Below are positions 51,775 to 61,059 of a stretch of 64,000 bases of DNA, one piece after another. Under the pieces are notes generated by a model that did not search any database, was not told where the DNA came from, and saw only the letters and a list, made by a program, of their open reading frames with translations. Source of the stretch: Deltaproteobacteria bacterium. GTDB taxonomy: Bacteria > Myxococcota_A > Polyangia > Polyangiales > Ga0077539. The stretch lies in assembly GCA_016704445.1 (NCBI GenBank), contig JADJAE010000023.1, positions 1 through 64,000 on the forward strand, read 5' to 3'. Every line of letters starts with the position of its first letter. Positions within the stretch are counted from its first letter, which is position 1. Made by a program: the position numbers and the translations under genes.

Positions 51775-53572
51775 ATGGCATACGACTCGATTCCGTCACG
51801 GTTCCTGGCGCAAGGGGCGCAGCGCCCGGAGGCTCCGGCGTACTTCGTCAAGGTCGACGGCGCGTGGAGGGCGACCCGCTGGCGCGACTACGTGGGCGAG
51901 ACCCGCATGGTGGCCAGGGCCCTCATCGCGGAGGGCGTCGGGCCGGGCAAGACCGTAGGCATCCTCGGCTTCAACCGCCCCGAGTGGGTGGCGATGGCCA
52001 CCGCGACGATGCTCACCGGCGGAGCGCCCGCGGGCATCTACACCACCTGCTCGGCCGAGGAGGTGCAGTACATCCTCGCGCACTCCGAGGCCCTGGTGGT
52101 GCTGCTCGAAGACGAGGCGCAGTGGGCGAAGGTGCGCTCGGTGCGCGACCGGCTGCCCGCCCTCAAGCGCGTGGTGCTGATGAAGGGAGCGCCCGCGGTC
52201 GACGACCCGATGGTCATGACCTGGGAGGCCTTCGTGGCGTCGGGCGAGGCCACCGAGGACGCCGAGGTCGACCGTCGCGTGGAGGCCATCGAGCCGAGCG
52301 GGCTCTCGACGCTGATCTACACCTCGGGCACCACCGGACCTCCGAAGGGGGTGATGTTGTCCCATGAGAACATCGCGTGGACGGCCAGCGCCGCCGCCAC
52401 GCTGGTGAAGGCACAGGCCGGGCAGGTGATGCTCTCGTACCTGCCGCTCTCGCACATCGCCGAGCAGATGTTCTCCATCCACGGCGCGGCCACCATCGGG
52501 CTGACCATCTATTTCGCGGAGAGCATCGAGAAGGTGCCCGACAACCTCCGAGAGGCGCAGCCGGAGGTCTTCTTCGGGGTGCCGCGCATCTGGGAGAAGT
52601 TCTTCGCGGTGGCCGGATCGAAGCTGAAGGACGCCACCGGCGCGAAGGCCGTCATCGTGAAGTGGGCCCGCGGGGTAGCGCTCGACGTGCACGGGCGCCT
52701 CGATCGCGGCGAGTCGGTGCCGATGTGGCTCGACGCGCAGCACCGCCTGGCCGACCGGCTCTTCTACTCGAAGTTCAAGGGGGCGGTGGGCCTCGGCCGG
52801 GCGAAGATCTGCGTGAGCGGCGCGGCCCCGGTGGGGAGCGAGGTGCTGGAGTTCTTCACCTCGCTCGACCTGCCGGTGCGCGAGGTCTACGGGCAGAGCG
52901 AGGACACCGGGCCCGACCTCCTTCAACCTCCCCGGCGACACCCGGCTCGGAACCGTCGGCAAGCCCATCGCCGGGGTGACCGTGAAGATCGCCGAGGACG
53001 GGGAGATCCTGGTGAAGGGCCCTAACGTGTTCCTCGGGTATTTCAAGGACCCGGAGGCTACCGCCGCGACGCTTCAGGAGGGATGGCTCTGCTCGGGTGA
53101 CCTCGGACGCCTCGACCCCGACGGCTTCCTGGTGATCACCGGCCGCAAGAAGGAGATCCTCATCACCTCCGGCGGCAAGAACATCACCCCGAAGAACATC
53201 GAAGAAGACCTCAAGCGACATGACCTCATCGGCGAGGTGGTGGTCATCGGCGACCGCCGGCCCTACCTCACGGCGCTGATGGTGCTGCGCGCGGAGGGCC
53301 TCGCCCGCTGGGCCAAGGAGCACGGCCGCGACCCCGCGGAGGCGGCGAAGACCGCGCACGACGACCCGGATGTGCGGGCCGAGCTGCAGCGCGCGGTGGA
53401 CGACGTCAACTCGCGGCTCGCGCGGGTGGAGACCATCAAGCGCTTCACCATATTGCCGCGCCCGTTGGACATCGAGCACGGCGAGCTCACCCCGACGCTC
53501 AAGATCAAGCGCGCCATCGTCTACAAGGTGTGGAGCGAGGCGATCGAGGCGATGTACGCCGAGCGGGCCTGA
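51775..53572 (+). CDS. Long-chain acyl-CoA synthetase (AMP-forming), one frameshift
   Basis: Activates fatty acids to acyl-CoA through an acyl-adenylate. Motif A5-type YTSGTTGPPKGVMLSHENI carries the P-loop; YGQSEDTG (about 372) is the adenine-binding motif of the FadD15/bubblegum branch. The frame fails at CCC (52912-52914), where GGGCCCGACC should be GGGCCGACC. Dropping one C gives TSFNLPGDTRLGTVGKPIAG and continues to GWLCSGDLGRLDPDGFLVI and the C-terminal Lys motif GRKKEILITSGGKN. The corrected protein has about 598 residues. The start is ATG 51775. Upstream is the ABC exporter on the other strand. Confidence 0.88.
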
Positions 53573-53649
53573 GCGCGCTGGCGCTCCATCGCGGGGGGCG
53601 CGCGGCGTCGGTTGAATCACCGGCTCGCCGCCCCTCGTCACAGCCCGCG

Positions 53650-54867
53650 ATGAACCTCCTTCGCTTCGCGCTGCCGCTGCTCCTCGCGCCCACGGTCGCC
53701 CTGGCGCAGCCCGCGCCCGCGCCGCGCATCGAGGCCCTCCCCAACGACACCCTCGCCGCCCTCGCCGAGCTCAGCGCCCCGGGCGCCGCCGCGCTGGTGT
53801 TCTTCCCCGACGGCGGCCCGCAGGCCCGCACCACCGTGGCCGTGAGGGTAGAGGCGCCCGCGGCCACCGTGCGCAGGGCGCTGCTCGACGCCGGCCGCTG
53901 GCCCGAGTTCATGCCCGCGCTCACCCGCGTCGAGCAGACCGCCCGCTTCGGTCGGCGCGCCGCGTACCGCTTCGACGTGGCCGCGGGGGTTCTCACGGTC
54001 CACGCCACGACGGCCATCACCGAGCGCTCCGCACGGCGCGTCGACCTCGACGTCGACGCCTCGGATTTCGGCCCCGCCGGAGCGCGCTGGGAGCTCATCC
54101 CCCAGGGGCCCGCGCACACCATGCTGGTCGTCACCAGCTGGAGCGACCCCTCGCAGGGCCACTGGCTCTTCCGCAACGCCGCCACCTCCGACCCGAGCGC
54201 CACCGCGGGCATGAACGTCGCGGTCGACCTCACGCTCGCCCTCTCCCTGGCCCGCCGCGCGCGCGACCTCTCGGGCACCCCGACGCCCGCCCGCCCCGCC
54301 CCGTGGTCCGATGACGGCGCGGCCCTCCCGACACCCGCCCCGGGGCGCTGGATGGCCCTGCACCCACGGTATTACACCATGGTGTTCTCGCTCACCCCGG
54401 ACGGCGCCGTGCGCTCGGTGAACGTCACCGGGCAGACCTTCGGTGCCGCCTCGGAGGTCATCGCCCGCGTCCGGGACGTCTCCCGCTACCGCGACCACCT
54501 CCCCGGCGTCCGCGCCTCCGCCTGGAACGCCCTCCCCTCCGACGCCTCCCCCTCGCCCGCCCACCTGCTGATCCGCACGCCCTTCGAGTCCGGCGAAGGG
54601 GACGTCGAGCGCCGCCTCGAAGGGTCCTCCACGGTCTTCGTCGACGGCCGCTCGGGCGAGCTCGCAAGCTCCCGCTGGCGCTGGGACGTCACCACCGACC
54701 CCTCGCGCGGGACCTTCCTCTCCCTCACCGGGGTTCCCAGCGCCGCCACCGCCACGCTGCTCACCCGGGCGGTGTCCTCGCGCGAGCCCTTCCTCGTCCC
54801 CGGCGCCGCGGCGCTTCGGCAGCTCGTGTGGCTCCGCAGCATGCTCGCCGGAATCCGCCCCGGCTGA
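53650..54867 (+). CDS. Exported protein with two START/SRPBCC-like domains
   Basis: 405 residues from the ATG at 53650, which begins at a signal peptide (LLRFALPLLLAPTVALA). The first domain (ARTTVAVRVEAPAATVRRAL then DAGRWPEFMPALTRVEQT) is a SRPBCC/coenzyme-Q-binding or START type lipid-binding fold. A second copy follows from about 255 (PRYYTMVFSLTPDG, ASEVIARVRDVSRYRDHLPG). The family binds hydrophobic ligands; the export signal suggests a periplasmic lipid or quinone handling role. It is between the acyl-CoA synthetase and the acyltransferase genes on the same strand. Confidence 0.7.
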   Translation: MNLLRFALPLLLAPTVALAQPAPAPRIEALPNDTLAALAELSAPGAAALVFFPDGGPQARTTVAVRVEAPAATVRRALLDAGRWPEFMPALTRVEQTARFGRRAAYRFDVAAGVLTVHATTAITERSARRVDLDVDASDFGPAGARWELIPQGPAHTMLVVTSWSDPSQGHWLFRNAATSDPSATAGMNVAVDLTLALSLARRARDLSGTPTPARPAPWSDDGAALPTPAPGRWMALHPRYYTMVFSLTPDGAVRSVNVTGQTFGAASEVIARVRDVSRYRDHLPGVRASAWNALPSDASPSPAHLLIRTPFESGEGDVERRLEGSSTVFVDGRSGELASSRWRWDVTTDPSRGTFLSLTGVPSAATATLLTRAVSSREPFLVPGAAALRQLVWLRSMLAGIRPG

Positions 54868-54906
54868 GCTCCGCTCGCGGCTTGTGCGCCCGCTCCCTCC
54901 CCGGGT

Positions 54907-55842
54907 ATGAGCAACGCTGCCGTGAGACGCTACGCACCGGAGTGGTCCCGCCATCGCCCCACCGGCCCGCTCGGGCTGGTCGAGCGCGCCCGCGACGCCC
55001 TGCGCCACAAGATGGACGCCACCGTCGATCGCTGGCTCGGCGACGACGCGCGCAAGCGCTTCGACAGCCTCGCCTGGCACGAGACCGCGGGCGGGGTCGA
55101 CCCCTTCGGCTTCGATCCTCGCGTGGCCAAGTACGCCGTCGTGGCCGCGAGGGCGGTCTACCGCGACTGGTTTCGCGCCGAGGTGCACGGCATCGAGAAC
55201 GTCCCCGACGGGCGCGTGCTGCTCATCAGCAACCACTCCGGGCAGATCCCGCTCGACGCCATGAGCATCGCCTGCGCGCTGCTGCTCGACCGGGAGTCCC
55301 CGCGCTTCGTGCGCAGCATGGTGGAGAAGTGGACCGCCACGCTGCCCTTCGTCTCGGTGCTCTTTCCCCGCCTCGGACAGATCGTCGGGGTCCCGGAGAA
55401 CTGCTCCCGGCTGCTCGAAGAGGAGGAGGCCATCCTGGTCTTCCCGGAGGGCGCGCGCGGCATCTCCAAGCCCTTCTCCCAGCGATACCGCCTCACCGAC
55501 TTCGGCATCGGCTTCATGCGCCTCGCGCTCCAGACCCGGACGCCCATCGTGCCCGTCGCGGTCATCGGCGCCGAGGAGCAGTACATCTCCATCGCCGACC
55601 TCAACCGCGTCGCGCGCCTCCTGGGAATGCCTGCCTTTCCGGTGATTCCGCAGCTGCTGCTCCCCGGCGGCTTCCTCCCGCTGCCTACGAAATACCGGAT
55701 CTACTTCGGCGAGCCCCTGTCGTTCACCGGCGACCCCGACGACGAGGACGCCGCCATCGAGGAGAAGGTCCTGGTGGTGAAGCGCACCATCCAGAACATG
55801 CTCAACCGCGGCCTCAAGGAGCGACGGAGCATCTTCCGGTAG
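54907..55842 (+). CDS. PlsC-family phospholipid/glycerol acyltransferase
   Basis: 311 residues. The acyltransferase motif I is NHSGQIPLDAMS (about 96-107, the NHxxxxD box with a longer spacing). Motif III is VFPEGARGISKPF (about 177-189) with the phosphate-binding Glu-Gly; RFVRSMVEKWTATLPFVS and VPVAVIGAEEQYI complete the pattern. Such enzymes transfer a fatty acyl chain to glycerol-3-phosphate, lysophospholipid or a similar hydroxyl at the membrane. With the acyl-CoA synthetase upstream it may form a fatty-acid activation and use pair. It converges with mtnP at 7 bases. Confidence 0.83.
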   Translation: MSNAAVRRYAPEWSRHRPTGPLGLVERARDALRHKMDATVDRWLGDDARKRFDSLAWHETAGGVDPFGFDPRVAKYAVVAARAVYRDWFRAEVHGIENVPDGRVLLISNHSGQIPLDAMSIACALLLDRESPRFVRSMVEKWTATLPFVSVLFPRLGQIVGVPENCSRLLEEEEAILVFPEGARGISKPFSQRYRLTDFGIGFMRLALQTRTPIVPVAVIGAEEQYISIADLNRVARLLGMPAFPVIPQLLLPGGFLPLPTKYRIYFGEPLSFTGDPDDEDAAIEEKVLVVKRTIQNMLNRGLKERRSIFR

Positions 55843-55849
55843 CGTCGCC

Positions 55850-56722
55850 TCAGCCCCGGTCGCCGAGCAGCAGCGCGTACCGGGCGCGCGCCTCGGCGGA
55901 GACCGAGTCCCACTTCGTCATCACGGCGAACTTCAACGCCCCCCGGGCGGGGCTCGCGGACACGTCGGGCAGGGCGGCCGCGAGGTGGCGCACCACGGCC
56001 TGGGCGCGGGAGACGTTCTTGGCCATCACCGCCATGATCTCGTCGACGTGGGCCTCGTCGTGCTCGCGCCAGCTGTCGTAGTCGGTGGCGAGCGCCAGCG
56101 TGGAGTAGGGGAGCTCGGCCTCGCGCGCCAGGAAGGCCTCCGGGACGTTGGTCATGCCGATGATGTCCGCGCCCCACTGACGGAAGAGCCGACTCTCCGC
56201 CCTGGTGCTGAACCTCGGCCCCTCGATGCACACGTAGGTCTGCCCGACGTGGGTATTCGCGCCCGTGGAGCGCGCCCCCTCGGCCACCGCCGCGGCCATG
56301 ATGGGGCACACCGGGTCGGCCATCGACACGTGGGCCACCACGTCGCGGTCGAAGAAGGTGCTCGGTCGCAGGCTGGTGCGGTCGATGAACTGGTGCGGCA
56401 CCACGAGGTCGCCGGGGGCGATCTCCTCGCGCAGCGACCCCACCGCGGAGACCGAGAGCACGTGCGTAACCCCGAAGGACTTCAGGGCGTAGATGTTGGC
56501 GCGGTAGTTCAGCGCCGAGGGCGAGCGGGAGTGCGCCCGCCCGTGCCTCGGCAGGAACACCACCGTCGTCTCCCCGAGGCGCCCTCGCACGATGCCGTCG
56601 GAGGCCTCGCCGAAGGGCGTCGACGCCGTCAGCGGCTCCATCGCCGTGAGCCCGGGCATCTGATAGAGCCCGCTGCCACCGATCACCCCGAGCACCGAAC
56701 CCCCGACCGCTGATGCACTCAT
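55850..56722 (-). CDS. mtnP: S-methyl-5'-thioadenosine phosphorylase
   Basis: Splits methylthioadenosine into adenine and methylthioribose-1-phosphate in the methionine salvage cycle. It has 290 residues with VIGGSGLYQMPGL at the start, LPRHGRAHS for phosphate binding, CIEGPRFSTRAESRLF, GMTNVPEAFLARE and ALATDYDSWREH as the purine-binding and nucleoside motifs. The Asp of TDYDSW fixes preference for 6-amino purines. Its start overlaps the divergent GT2 start by ten bases; a GTG about nine codons in (VLGVIGG) is a possible alternative. No other methionine-salvage gene is in the window. Confidence 0.9.
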   Translation of the reverse strand: MSASAVGGSVLGVIGGSGLYQMPGLTAMEPLTASTPFGEASDGIVRGRLGETTVVFLPRHGRAHSRSPSALNYRANIYALKSFGVTHVLSVSAVGSLREEIAPGDLVVPHQFIDRTSLRPSTFFDRDVVAHVSMADPVCPIMAAAVAEGARSTGANTHVGQTYVCIEGPRFSTRAESRLFRQWGADIIGMTNVPEAFLAREAELPYSTLALATDYDSWREHDEAHVDEIMAVMAKNVSRAQAVVRHLAAALPDVSASPARGALKFAVMTKWDSVSAEARARYALLLGDRG

Positions 56723-57486
56723 CGTCTGTGCCCGCTACCACAACACAGCCATCCGCCGGGGGAAAGACCGATGCCGTCGACGTGCTCATCCCCGCGCGCG
56801 ACGAGGCGGCGACCATCGCGGCCGTCGTCCGTGCGATCCCCCGCTCGCTCGCCCGCCGGGTGATCGTGATCGACAACGGCAGCCGCGACGGCACCGCCGC
56901 CCGCGCCCGCGACGCCGGGGCCGTGGTGGTCGACGCCCCCCTCGCGGGCTACGGCAACGCCTGCCTCGCCGCGCTCTCCTGGCTGCGCGAGGACGACCCC
57001 GGCCATGACCCGGTGCTCGCCTTCATGGTCGCCGACGGCAGCGACGACCCGAGGGAACTCCCCCGGCTCACCACGCCCCTCCTCGAAGGCCGCGCGGACC
57101 TCGTCATCGGGTCGCGCACCCGGGGCTACATCGAGCCCGGCGCAATGCCCCCGTGGCAGCGCGGAGGCAGCCTCTTCGCGGCCGCGGTGCTCACCGCCCG
57201 CTTCGGGGCGACGGTCACCGACCTCGGGCCCTTCCGCGCGATTCGTCGCAGCACCCTCGACGCGCTCGGGATGCGCGACCGCACCTACGGCTGGACCCTG
57301 GAGATGCAGATCAAGGCCGCTCGCGAGGGCCTTCGCGTGCTCGAGGCGCCCGTCGCCTGGCGTCACCGCCGAGGAGGCTCCCCCAAGGTCGCCGGCACCC
57401 TTCGCGGCACCCTCGGCGCCTCCCGCGCCATCCTCGCCTGGCTCGACGGCGCGGTCCGCGGCCCCGACCATGACCCCGTCCGTTGA
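56713..57486 (+). CDS. Family 2 glycosyltransferase (dolichol-phosphate-mannose synthase-like)
   Basis: 257 residues. GT-A fold: VLIPARDEAATIAAVVRA (about 24-41), VIDNGSRDGTAARA, FMVADGSDDP (DxD-like metal motif) and GSRTRGYIEPGAMPPWQRGG. No membrane helix follows the catalytic domain, so it is a cytoplasmic DPMS-like enzyme that would charge a polyprenyl phosphate. The next gene encodes a GT87-like membrane mannosyltransferase, overlapping by 17 bases, so the two may form a donor-plus-transferase pair. Confidence 0.82.
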   Translation: MHSSSVPATTTQPSAGGKTDAVDVLIPARDEAATIAAVVRAIPRSLARRVIVIDNGSRDGTAARARDAGAVVVDAPLAGYGNACLAALSWLREDDPGHDPVLAFMVADGSDDPRELPRLTTPLLEGRADLVIGSRTRGYIEPGAMPPWQRGGSLFAAAVLTARFGATVTDLGPFRAIRRSTLDALGMRDRTYGWTLEMQIKAAREGLRVLEAPVAWRHRRGGSPKVAGTLRGTLGASRAILAWLDGAVRGPDHDPVR

Positions 57487-58747
57487 CCCCGCGCGCTCCC
57501 GCGCGCTGCTCCCCGCGCTCGCGCTCTGGGTGAGCCTCGCGTCGCTCGCTCCCCTGGTGGCCTCGCTCCCACCCGGCGAGCGCGTCCCTCCGTACCTCGC
57601 GCTGCACCTCGCGCTCACCGTCTCCGCCCTCGCGCTCACCCGCCTGGTGCGCTCCCCGGTCGACGTCCGCGCCCTCCTCGCCGCCGCGGTGCTTACCCGC
57701 CTGGTAAACCTCCGCACCCCCGCGTTCACCACCACCGACCCCGCGCGCTACCTCTGGGACGGCGCCGTCGCGCTCTCCGGCCACGACCCCTACGCGCTCC
57801 CTCCGCTCGCCTCCGAGCTCGCCTCGCTGCGCGCCGGCTTCCCCTCGCCCACCGACCACCTCGACGTCGCCACCTGCTACCCCCCGCTCGCCGTCGCCCT
57901 CTTCGCCCTCGCGGCCTCCGCCGGCCCGTCGCTCGCGATGCTCGCCTGGAAGTCCCTGCTCGCCCTGGCCTCCTCGCTCACCGGCGCGCCCGCGATACGC
58001 CGGGCGTCCCCCGTCACCCTGGTGCTGCTGCTGGCCACCCCTACCCTGCTGCTGGAGTCGATGGTCGGCGCCCACCTCGACGCCTTCGTCGCCCTCGCGC
58101 TCGCCCTCGCCCTCGCCCTCGCCAGGCGCCTCCGCTGGAACGCCGCCGCCCTCTGCCTCGGCGCCGCCATCGCGCTCAAGTACTTCCCCGCCTGGGCGCT
58201 GCTCCCCTTCGCGCTGCGCGCCCCCCGCAAGGCGCTCTTCGCCGCGCTCTCGCTCGCGCCCCTCGCGCTGTCCTTCGCCGTCGCCCAGGCGCTCGGGCAC
58301 ACCCCGCCAGGGTCGCTCCCCAACTTCGCCTCCAACTGGAACTTCGCCGCCCCCCTCTGGAGCGCCCTCTACGCGCGCTTCCCCACCAGCGACGACTCCC
58401 TCCGCCCGGCCCTCGTCCTCGCGGGCCTTCTGGTCACCGCGGCCCTCTCCCTCCGCCGCGGACCGCTCGCCCGCAACGTCCGTGACGCCCTGCTGGTGCA
58501 GCTCATCGTGAGCCCCGTGGCCTACCCCTGGTACGGGATGCCCCTCGCCGTCGCGTGCGCCTTCGCCCCCTCGGCGTCGGCCCTCGCGGTGCTCACCGCG
58601 CTCCCCTTCAGCTACGAGGTGGTCGACCGCTACCAGTCCGCCGGACAGTGGGATCCCGCCCGCTGGCCGCTGGTCCTCACCACCGCGGCCTTCGTGCTGG
58701 GCCTCGGCGTCGACGGCTGGCGAGCCTGGCGGAGGAGCTCCCGTTGA
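57470..58747 (+). CDS. GT-C-type membrane glycosyltransferase (GT87/DUF2029-like)
   Basis: 425 residues from the ATG at 57470, with about nine to eleven membrane helices. The loop after the first helices carries TTDPARYLWDGAVALSGHDPY and SPTDHLDVATCYPPLAVALF, a typical GT-C pattern of acidic residues facing the periplasm. CLGAAIALKYFPAWALLPF matches the DUF2029/GT87 signature (mannosyltransferases of PI-mannoside type that use polyprenyl-phosphate-mannose). It overlaps the upstream GT2 gene and the downstream TTG start. The acceptor is unknown. Confidence 0.78.
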   Translation: MTPSVDPARSRALLPALALWVSLASLAPLVASLPPGERVPPYLALHLALTVSALALTRLVRSPVDVRALLAAAVLTRLVNLRTPAFTTTDPARYLWDGAVALSGHDPYALPPLASELASLRAGFPSPTDHLDVATCYPPLAVALFALAASAGPSLAMLAWKSLLALASSLTGAPAIRRASPVTLVLLLATPTLLLESMVGAHLDAFVALALALALALARRLRWNAAALCLGAAIALKYFPAWALLPFALRAPRKALFAALSLAPLALSFAVAQALGHTPPGSLPNFASNWNFAAPLWSALYARFPTSDDSLRPALVLAGLLVTAALSLRRGPLARNVRDALLVQLIVSPVAYPWYGMPLAVACAFAPSASALAVLTALPFSYEVVDRYQSAGQWDPARWPLVLTTAAFVLGLGVDGWRAWRRSSR

Positions 58748-59382
58748 GCCCGAGGGTGATCGTCTTCGCGAAGGCGCCGGCGCTCGGCCAGGTGAAGACC
58801 CGGCTCGCGAGAGACGTGGGCGAGGCGCGCGCGCTCGAGCTCTACCGCTGGTGCGGCGACGCCGTGATGGACCAGCTCCGCGACGACCGCTGGCAGACCT
58901 GGGTGACCTTCACCCCATCCGATCAGCGCGAGGCGACCGAGCGCTGGCTGGGCCCCTGCTCCCGCTACATCGCGCAGCACGAGGGCGACCTCGGAGAGCG
59001 CCTCTCGGCCGTGGTGGACGCGGCCTTCGCCGAGGGCCCCGGCCCGGTGCTGCTCGTCGGCACCGACTGCGTGGCGGTGACCGCGGAGCGCATCGCCGAG
59101 GCCCTCCGCTCGCTCGCCTCGCACGACGCAGCGCTCGGCCCCGCTTACGATGGCGGGTATTACCTCCTGGGCCTCAATCGCCCGCTGCCGCTCTTCGAGG
59201 GCCTGGCGTGGAGCACGGCGACGGTCGCGGACGACACCCGCCATCGGCTGCGCCTCGCGGGCGCGACCTGGGCCGAACTCCCGACCGAGCGCGACCTCGA
59301 CGAGGCGGCCGACCTCGTCGCCGTGGCCCATCGCCCGGACGCCCCCTCGTGGGTGCGTGTGCGCCTCTCTCAAGCGCCTTGA
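58744..59382 (+). CDS. TIGR04282/DUF2064-family nucleotidyl/glycosyltransferase
   Basis: 212 residues from a TTG start (58744-58746) overlapping the stop of the previous gene as TTGA; the open frame before it lies inside the GT-C gene. Motifs are VIVFAKAPALGQVKTRLA (about 5-22), LVGTDCVAVTAERI and ALGPAYDGGYYLLGL, the family pattern of a small GT-A fold with the D/N-rich loop. Members are listed as rSAM/selenodomain-associated or glycosyltransferase accessory proteins. Third gene of the glycosyltransferase cluster. Confidence 0.8.
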   Translation: MSPRVIVFAKAPALGQVKTRLARDVGEARALELYRWCGDAVMDQLRDDRWQTWVTFTPSDQREATERWLGPCSRYIAQHEGDLGERLSAVVDAAFAEGPGPVLLVGTDCVAVTAERIAEALRSLASHDAALGPAYDGGYYLLGLNRPLPLFEGLAWSTATVADDTRHRLRLAGATWAELPTERDLDEAADLVAVAHRPDAPSWVRVRLSQAP

Positions 59383-59465
59383 CGCCATCGCGAGGCGCGG
59401 GCGATCACTGCGCCCTTCGGGGGAGCACCCGCACGCTCCTCCTCCCACTCTCTGGAGGCTCCGTC

Positions 59466-59681
59466 ATGGCGATCAACATCAACAAGGCGCTCGACAAGAA
59501 GTACGAAGGCATGTCGCTGAAGCAGCTCACGGAGATCCCGGTCGAGGGCCTCGAGGGCCTCTCCGCCGACCACGGCGCGCTGCTGGCGAAGCTCGGCGTC
59601 AAGACCGTGCGCGACCTCGCGGAGTGGAAGTACGTCGCCTGGGCGCAGGCGATCGTCGCCCTCGCCAAGGTCGAGGAGTAA
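59466..59681 (+). CDS. Small helix-hairpin-helix-like protein
   Basis: 71 residues. SLKQLTEIPVEGLEGLSADH and ALLAKLGVKTVRDLAEWKYV form two hairpins in the style of a DUF4332/HhH domain, which can bind DNA or other proteins without sequence preference. A Lys-rich start (INKALDKKYEG) could aid nucleic-acid binding. It stands between two operons on opposite strands, and its stop converges with the periplasmic-sensor gene at 17 bases. A GGAGG lies about nine bases upstream of the ATG. Confidence 0.7.
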   Translation: MAININKALDKKYEGMSLKQLTEIPVEGLEGLSADHGALLAKLGVKTVRDLAEWKYVAWAQAIVALAKVEE

Positions 59682-59698
59682 GTCCCTAGCGTCCCCCG

Positions 59699-60145
59699 TC
59701 AGAGACCCTCCGGCCCTCGCGGCCCCCGCCTTCGCCCTCCACCCATCGCTCCCCCGAAGGGAAACCGCTCCCGCTGCTGCGCGTCGATGACGTCGTAGCG
59801 CTCCCGCTGTGCAGGCGTGAGCACCGCGCGGATCTGCGTCGACACCGCCTCGTGCTGCGCCCGCAGCCCGTCGCCGCAGCGCTCGAACATCTCCTGCGCG
59901 AGCTGCCGCCGCTGTTCGCCGCTCTGCGCGAGGATCGCCCGCACCTGCTCCCGCTGCGTCGGCGTCAGGTCGAGCGAGCGCTCGAGCGCCCTCAGCCGAC
60001 GCGGGTTGCGCAGCCCGCGCTGCTCGTCGGAGCCGCTGATGTCGTCCCCGCGGAGCCACGCGTAGGCGCCGCCGCCGCCCGCCGCAGAGCCCAGCGCGAA
60101 CACCGCGAGGAGCACCGCGACCCCCTTGAGGCGCGCGCTCACCAC
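59699..60145 (-). CDS. Spy/CpxP-like periplasmic sensor of the sigma-factor operon
   Basis: 148 residues with one N-terminal hydrophobic helix (GVAVLLAVFALGSAAGGGG) serving as a signal or anchor. The long helical body has LTPTQREQVRAILAQ and LTPAQRERYDVI, two LTxxQ motifs of the Spy/CpxP and heavy-metal-sensor group, which sense envelope stress or metal ions. It follows the anti-sigma gene by a seven-base overlap on the same strand, so it is probably part of that signalling unit. The C-terminus is Gly/Arg-rich. Confidence 0.75.
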   Translation of the reverse strand: MVSARLKGVAVLLAVFALGSAAGGGGAYAWLRGDDISGSDEQRGLRNPRRLRALERSLDLTPTQREQVRAILAQSGEQRRQLAQEMFERCGDGLRAQHEAVSTQIRAVLTPAQRERYDVIDAQQRERFPFGGAMGGGRRRGPRGPEGL

Positions 60146-60420
60146 TCCAGCTCCACCGCGTCGAAGCTCGCCGCGAGCGACAGGTCCGCCGCCTGATCGG
60201 TGCGCACCGCCCAGCCCATCGCCAGCGCCGCCGCCATCACCGCGACCGGCACCATCGCCCTCGCCGCGCGCAGCACGTCGTCGAAGAGCCCGGGGGTGCC
60301 GGAGGCCTTCACCGCCCGCATCACCCGATCGTCGAACCCCGCGCGGGGGCGCAGCGCCGCCGTGCGTCGCCCGATGCCCGCCAACCGCTCGTCCATCGCC
60401 TCGTCGACCTCGCGCTTCAT
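60139..60420 (-). CDS. Anti-sigma factor-like membrane protein
   Basis: 93 residues from the ATG at 60420. The N-terminus (MKREVDEAMDERLAGIGRRT) is helical and cytoplasmic; a single hydrophobic helix (MVPVAVMAAALAMGWAV) crosses the membrane and a short acidic tail faces the periplasm. Length, position and the 4-base overlap with the ECF sigma gene fit an anti-sigma factor. No zinc-binding HxxxCxxC motif is present. Confidence 0.7.
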   Translation of the reverse strand: MKREVDEAMDERLAGIGRRTAALRPRAGFDDRVMRAVKASGTPGLFDDVLRAARAMVPVAVMAAALAMGWAVRTDQAADLSLAASFDAVELEW

Positions 60421-60944
60421 GACGCGCTCCTCTCTCGCAGCGTAGCCCTCGCCCTCACCAGCCGCTGCTCCACCGCGCCCTCCGAGCAACCGAGGATGAC
60501 CGCGATCTCCGACACCGCGTGCCCCTCCACGCTCTGGAGCACCACCGCCGCGCGCTGGTCGGGCGGCAGCGCCCCGAGCAGCTCGTTGAGCTCCGCGAGG
60601 GCCATGTGGGCCTCCGCCCCGGCCTCGCCGTCCCACCCGGCCTCCGCGATGGTGTCGCTCGGCACCGGGCGCCTCGACCGGCTGCGCAGCGAGTCGATGG
60701 CCGTGTTGGTCACGATGTGCCGCAGCCAGGTGGTGATGCTTGACCGCCGCTCGAAGCGGCCGCTGGTCAACGCCTGGTAGGCCTTCACGTACGAGTCCTG
60801 CACGACATCCTCCGCCTCGCTCAACGACCCTACGATCCGCGCGCCCAGCCGGACGAGGCCCTCGCTGGTCGCGTCCACGATCCGTCGGAAGGCGTCGGTG
60901 TCTCCTTGGACCACCCGACGCACCGCTTCATCGAGATCGTCCAA
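60417..60944 (-). CDS. ECF-type (RpoE-like) RNA polymerase sigma factor
   Basis: 175 residues with the two essential sigma regions. Region 2 is FRRIVDATSEGLVRLGARI then GSLSEAEDVVQDSYVKAYQA, with SSITTWLRHIVTNTAIDSLR completing it. Region 4 is LPPDQRAAVVLQSVEGHAVS with GCSEGAVEQRLVRARATL for promoter -35 recognition. The sigma factor is the first gene of a unit with the anti-sigma and the Spy-like sensor, suggesting envelope-stress control. No matching promoter was identified upstream. Confidence 0.92.
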   Translation of the reverse strand: MDDLDEAVRRVVQGDTDAFRRIVDATSEGLVRLGARIVGSLSEAEDVVQDSYVKAYQALTSGRFERRSSITTWLRHIVTNTAIDSLRSRSRRPVPSDTIAEAGWDGEAGAEAHMALAELNELLGALPPDQRAAVVLQSVEGHAVSEIAVILGCSEGAVEQRLVRARATLRERSAS

Positions 60945-61059
60945 TCCGCTCCTCGCCGCCGTTCACGCTGAACTACCAGACGCCGTACCCCCGGAGCTTC
61001 CTACGGTTCTCCGCGTCACCCGGAAAAAAAGATCGGAGGCGGTGCTAGCCTCCGCCCCG

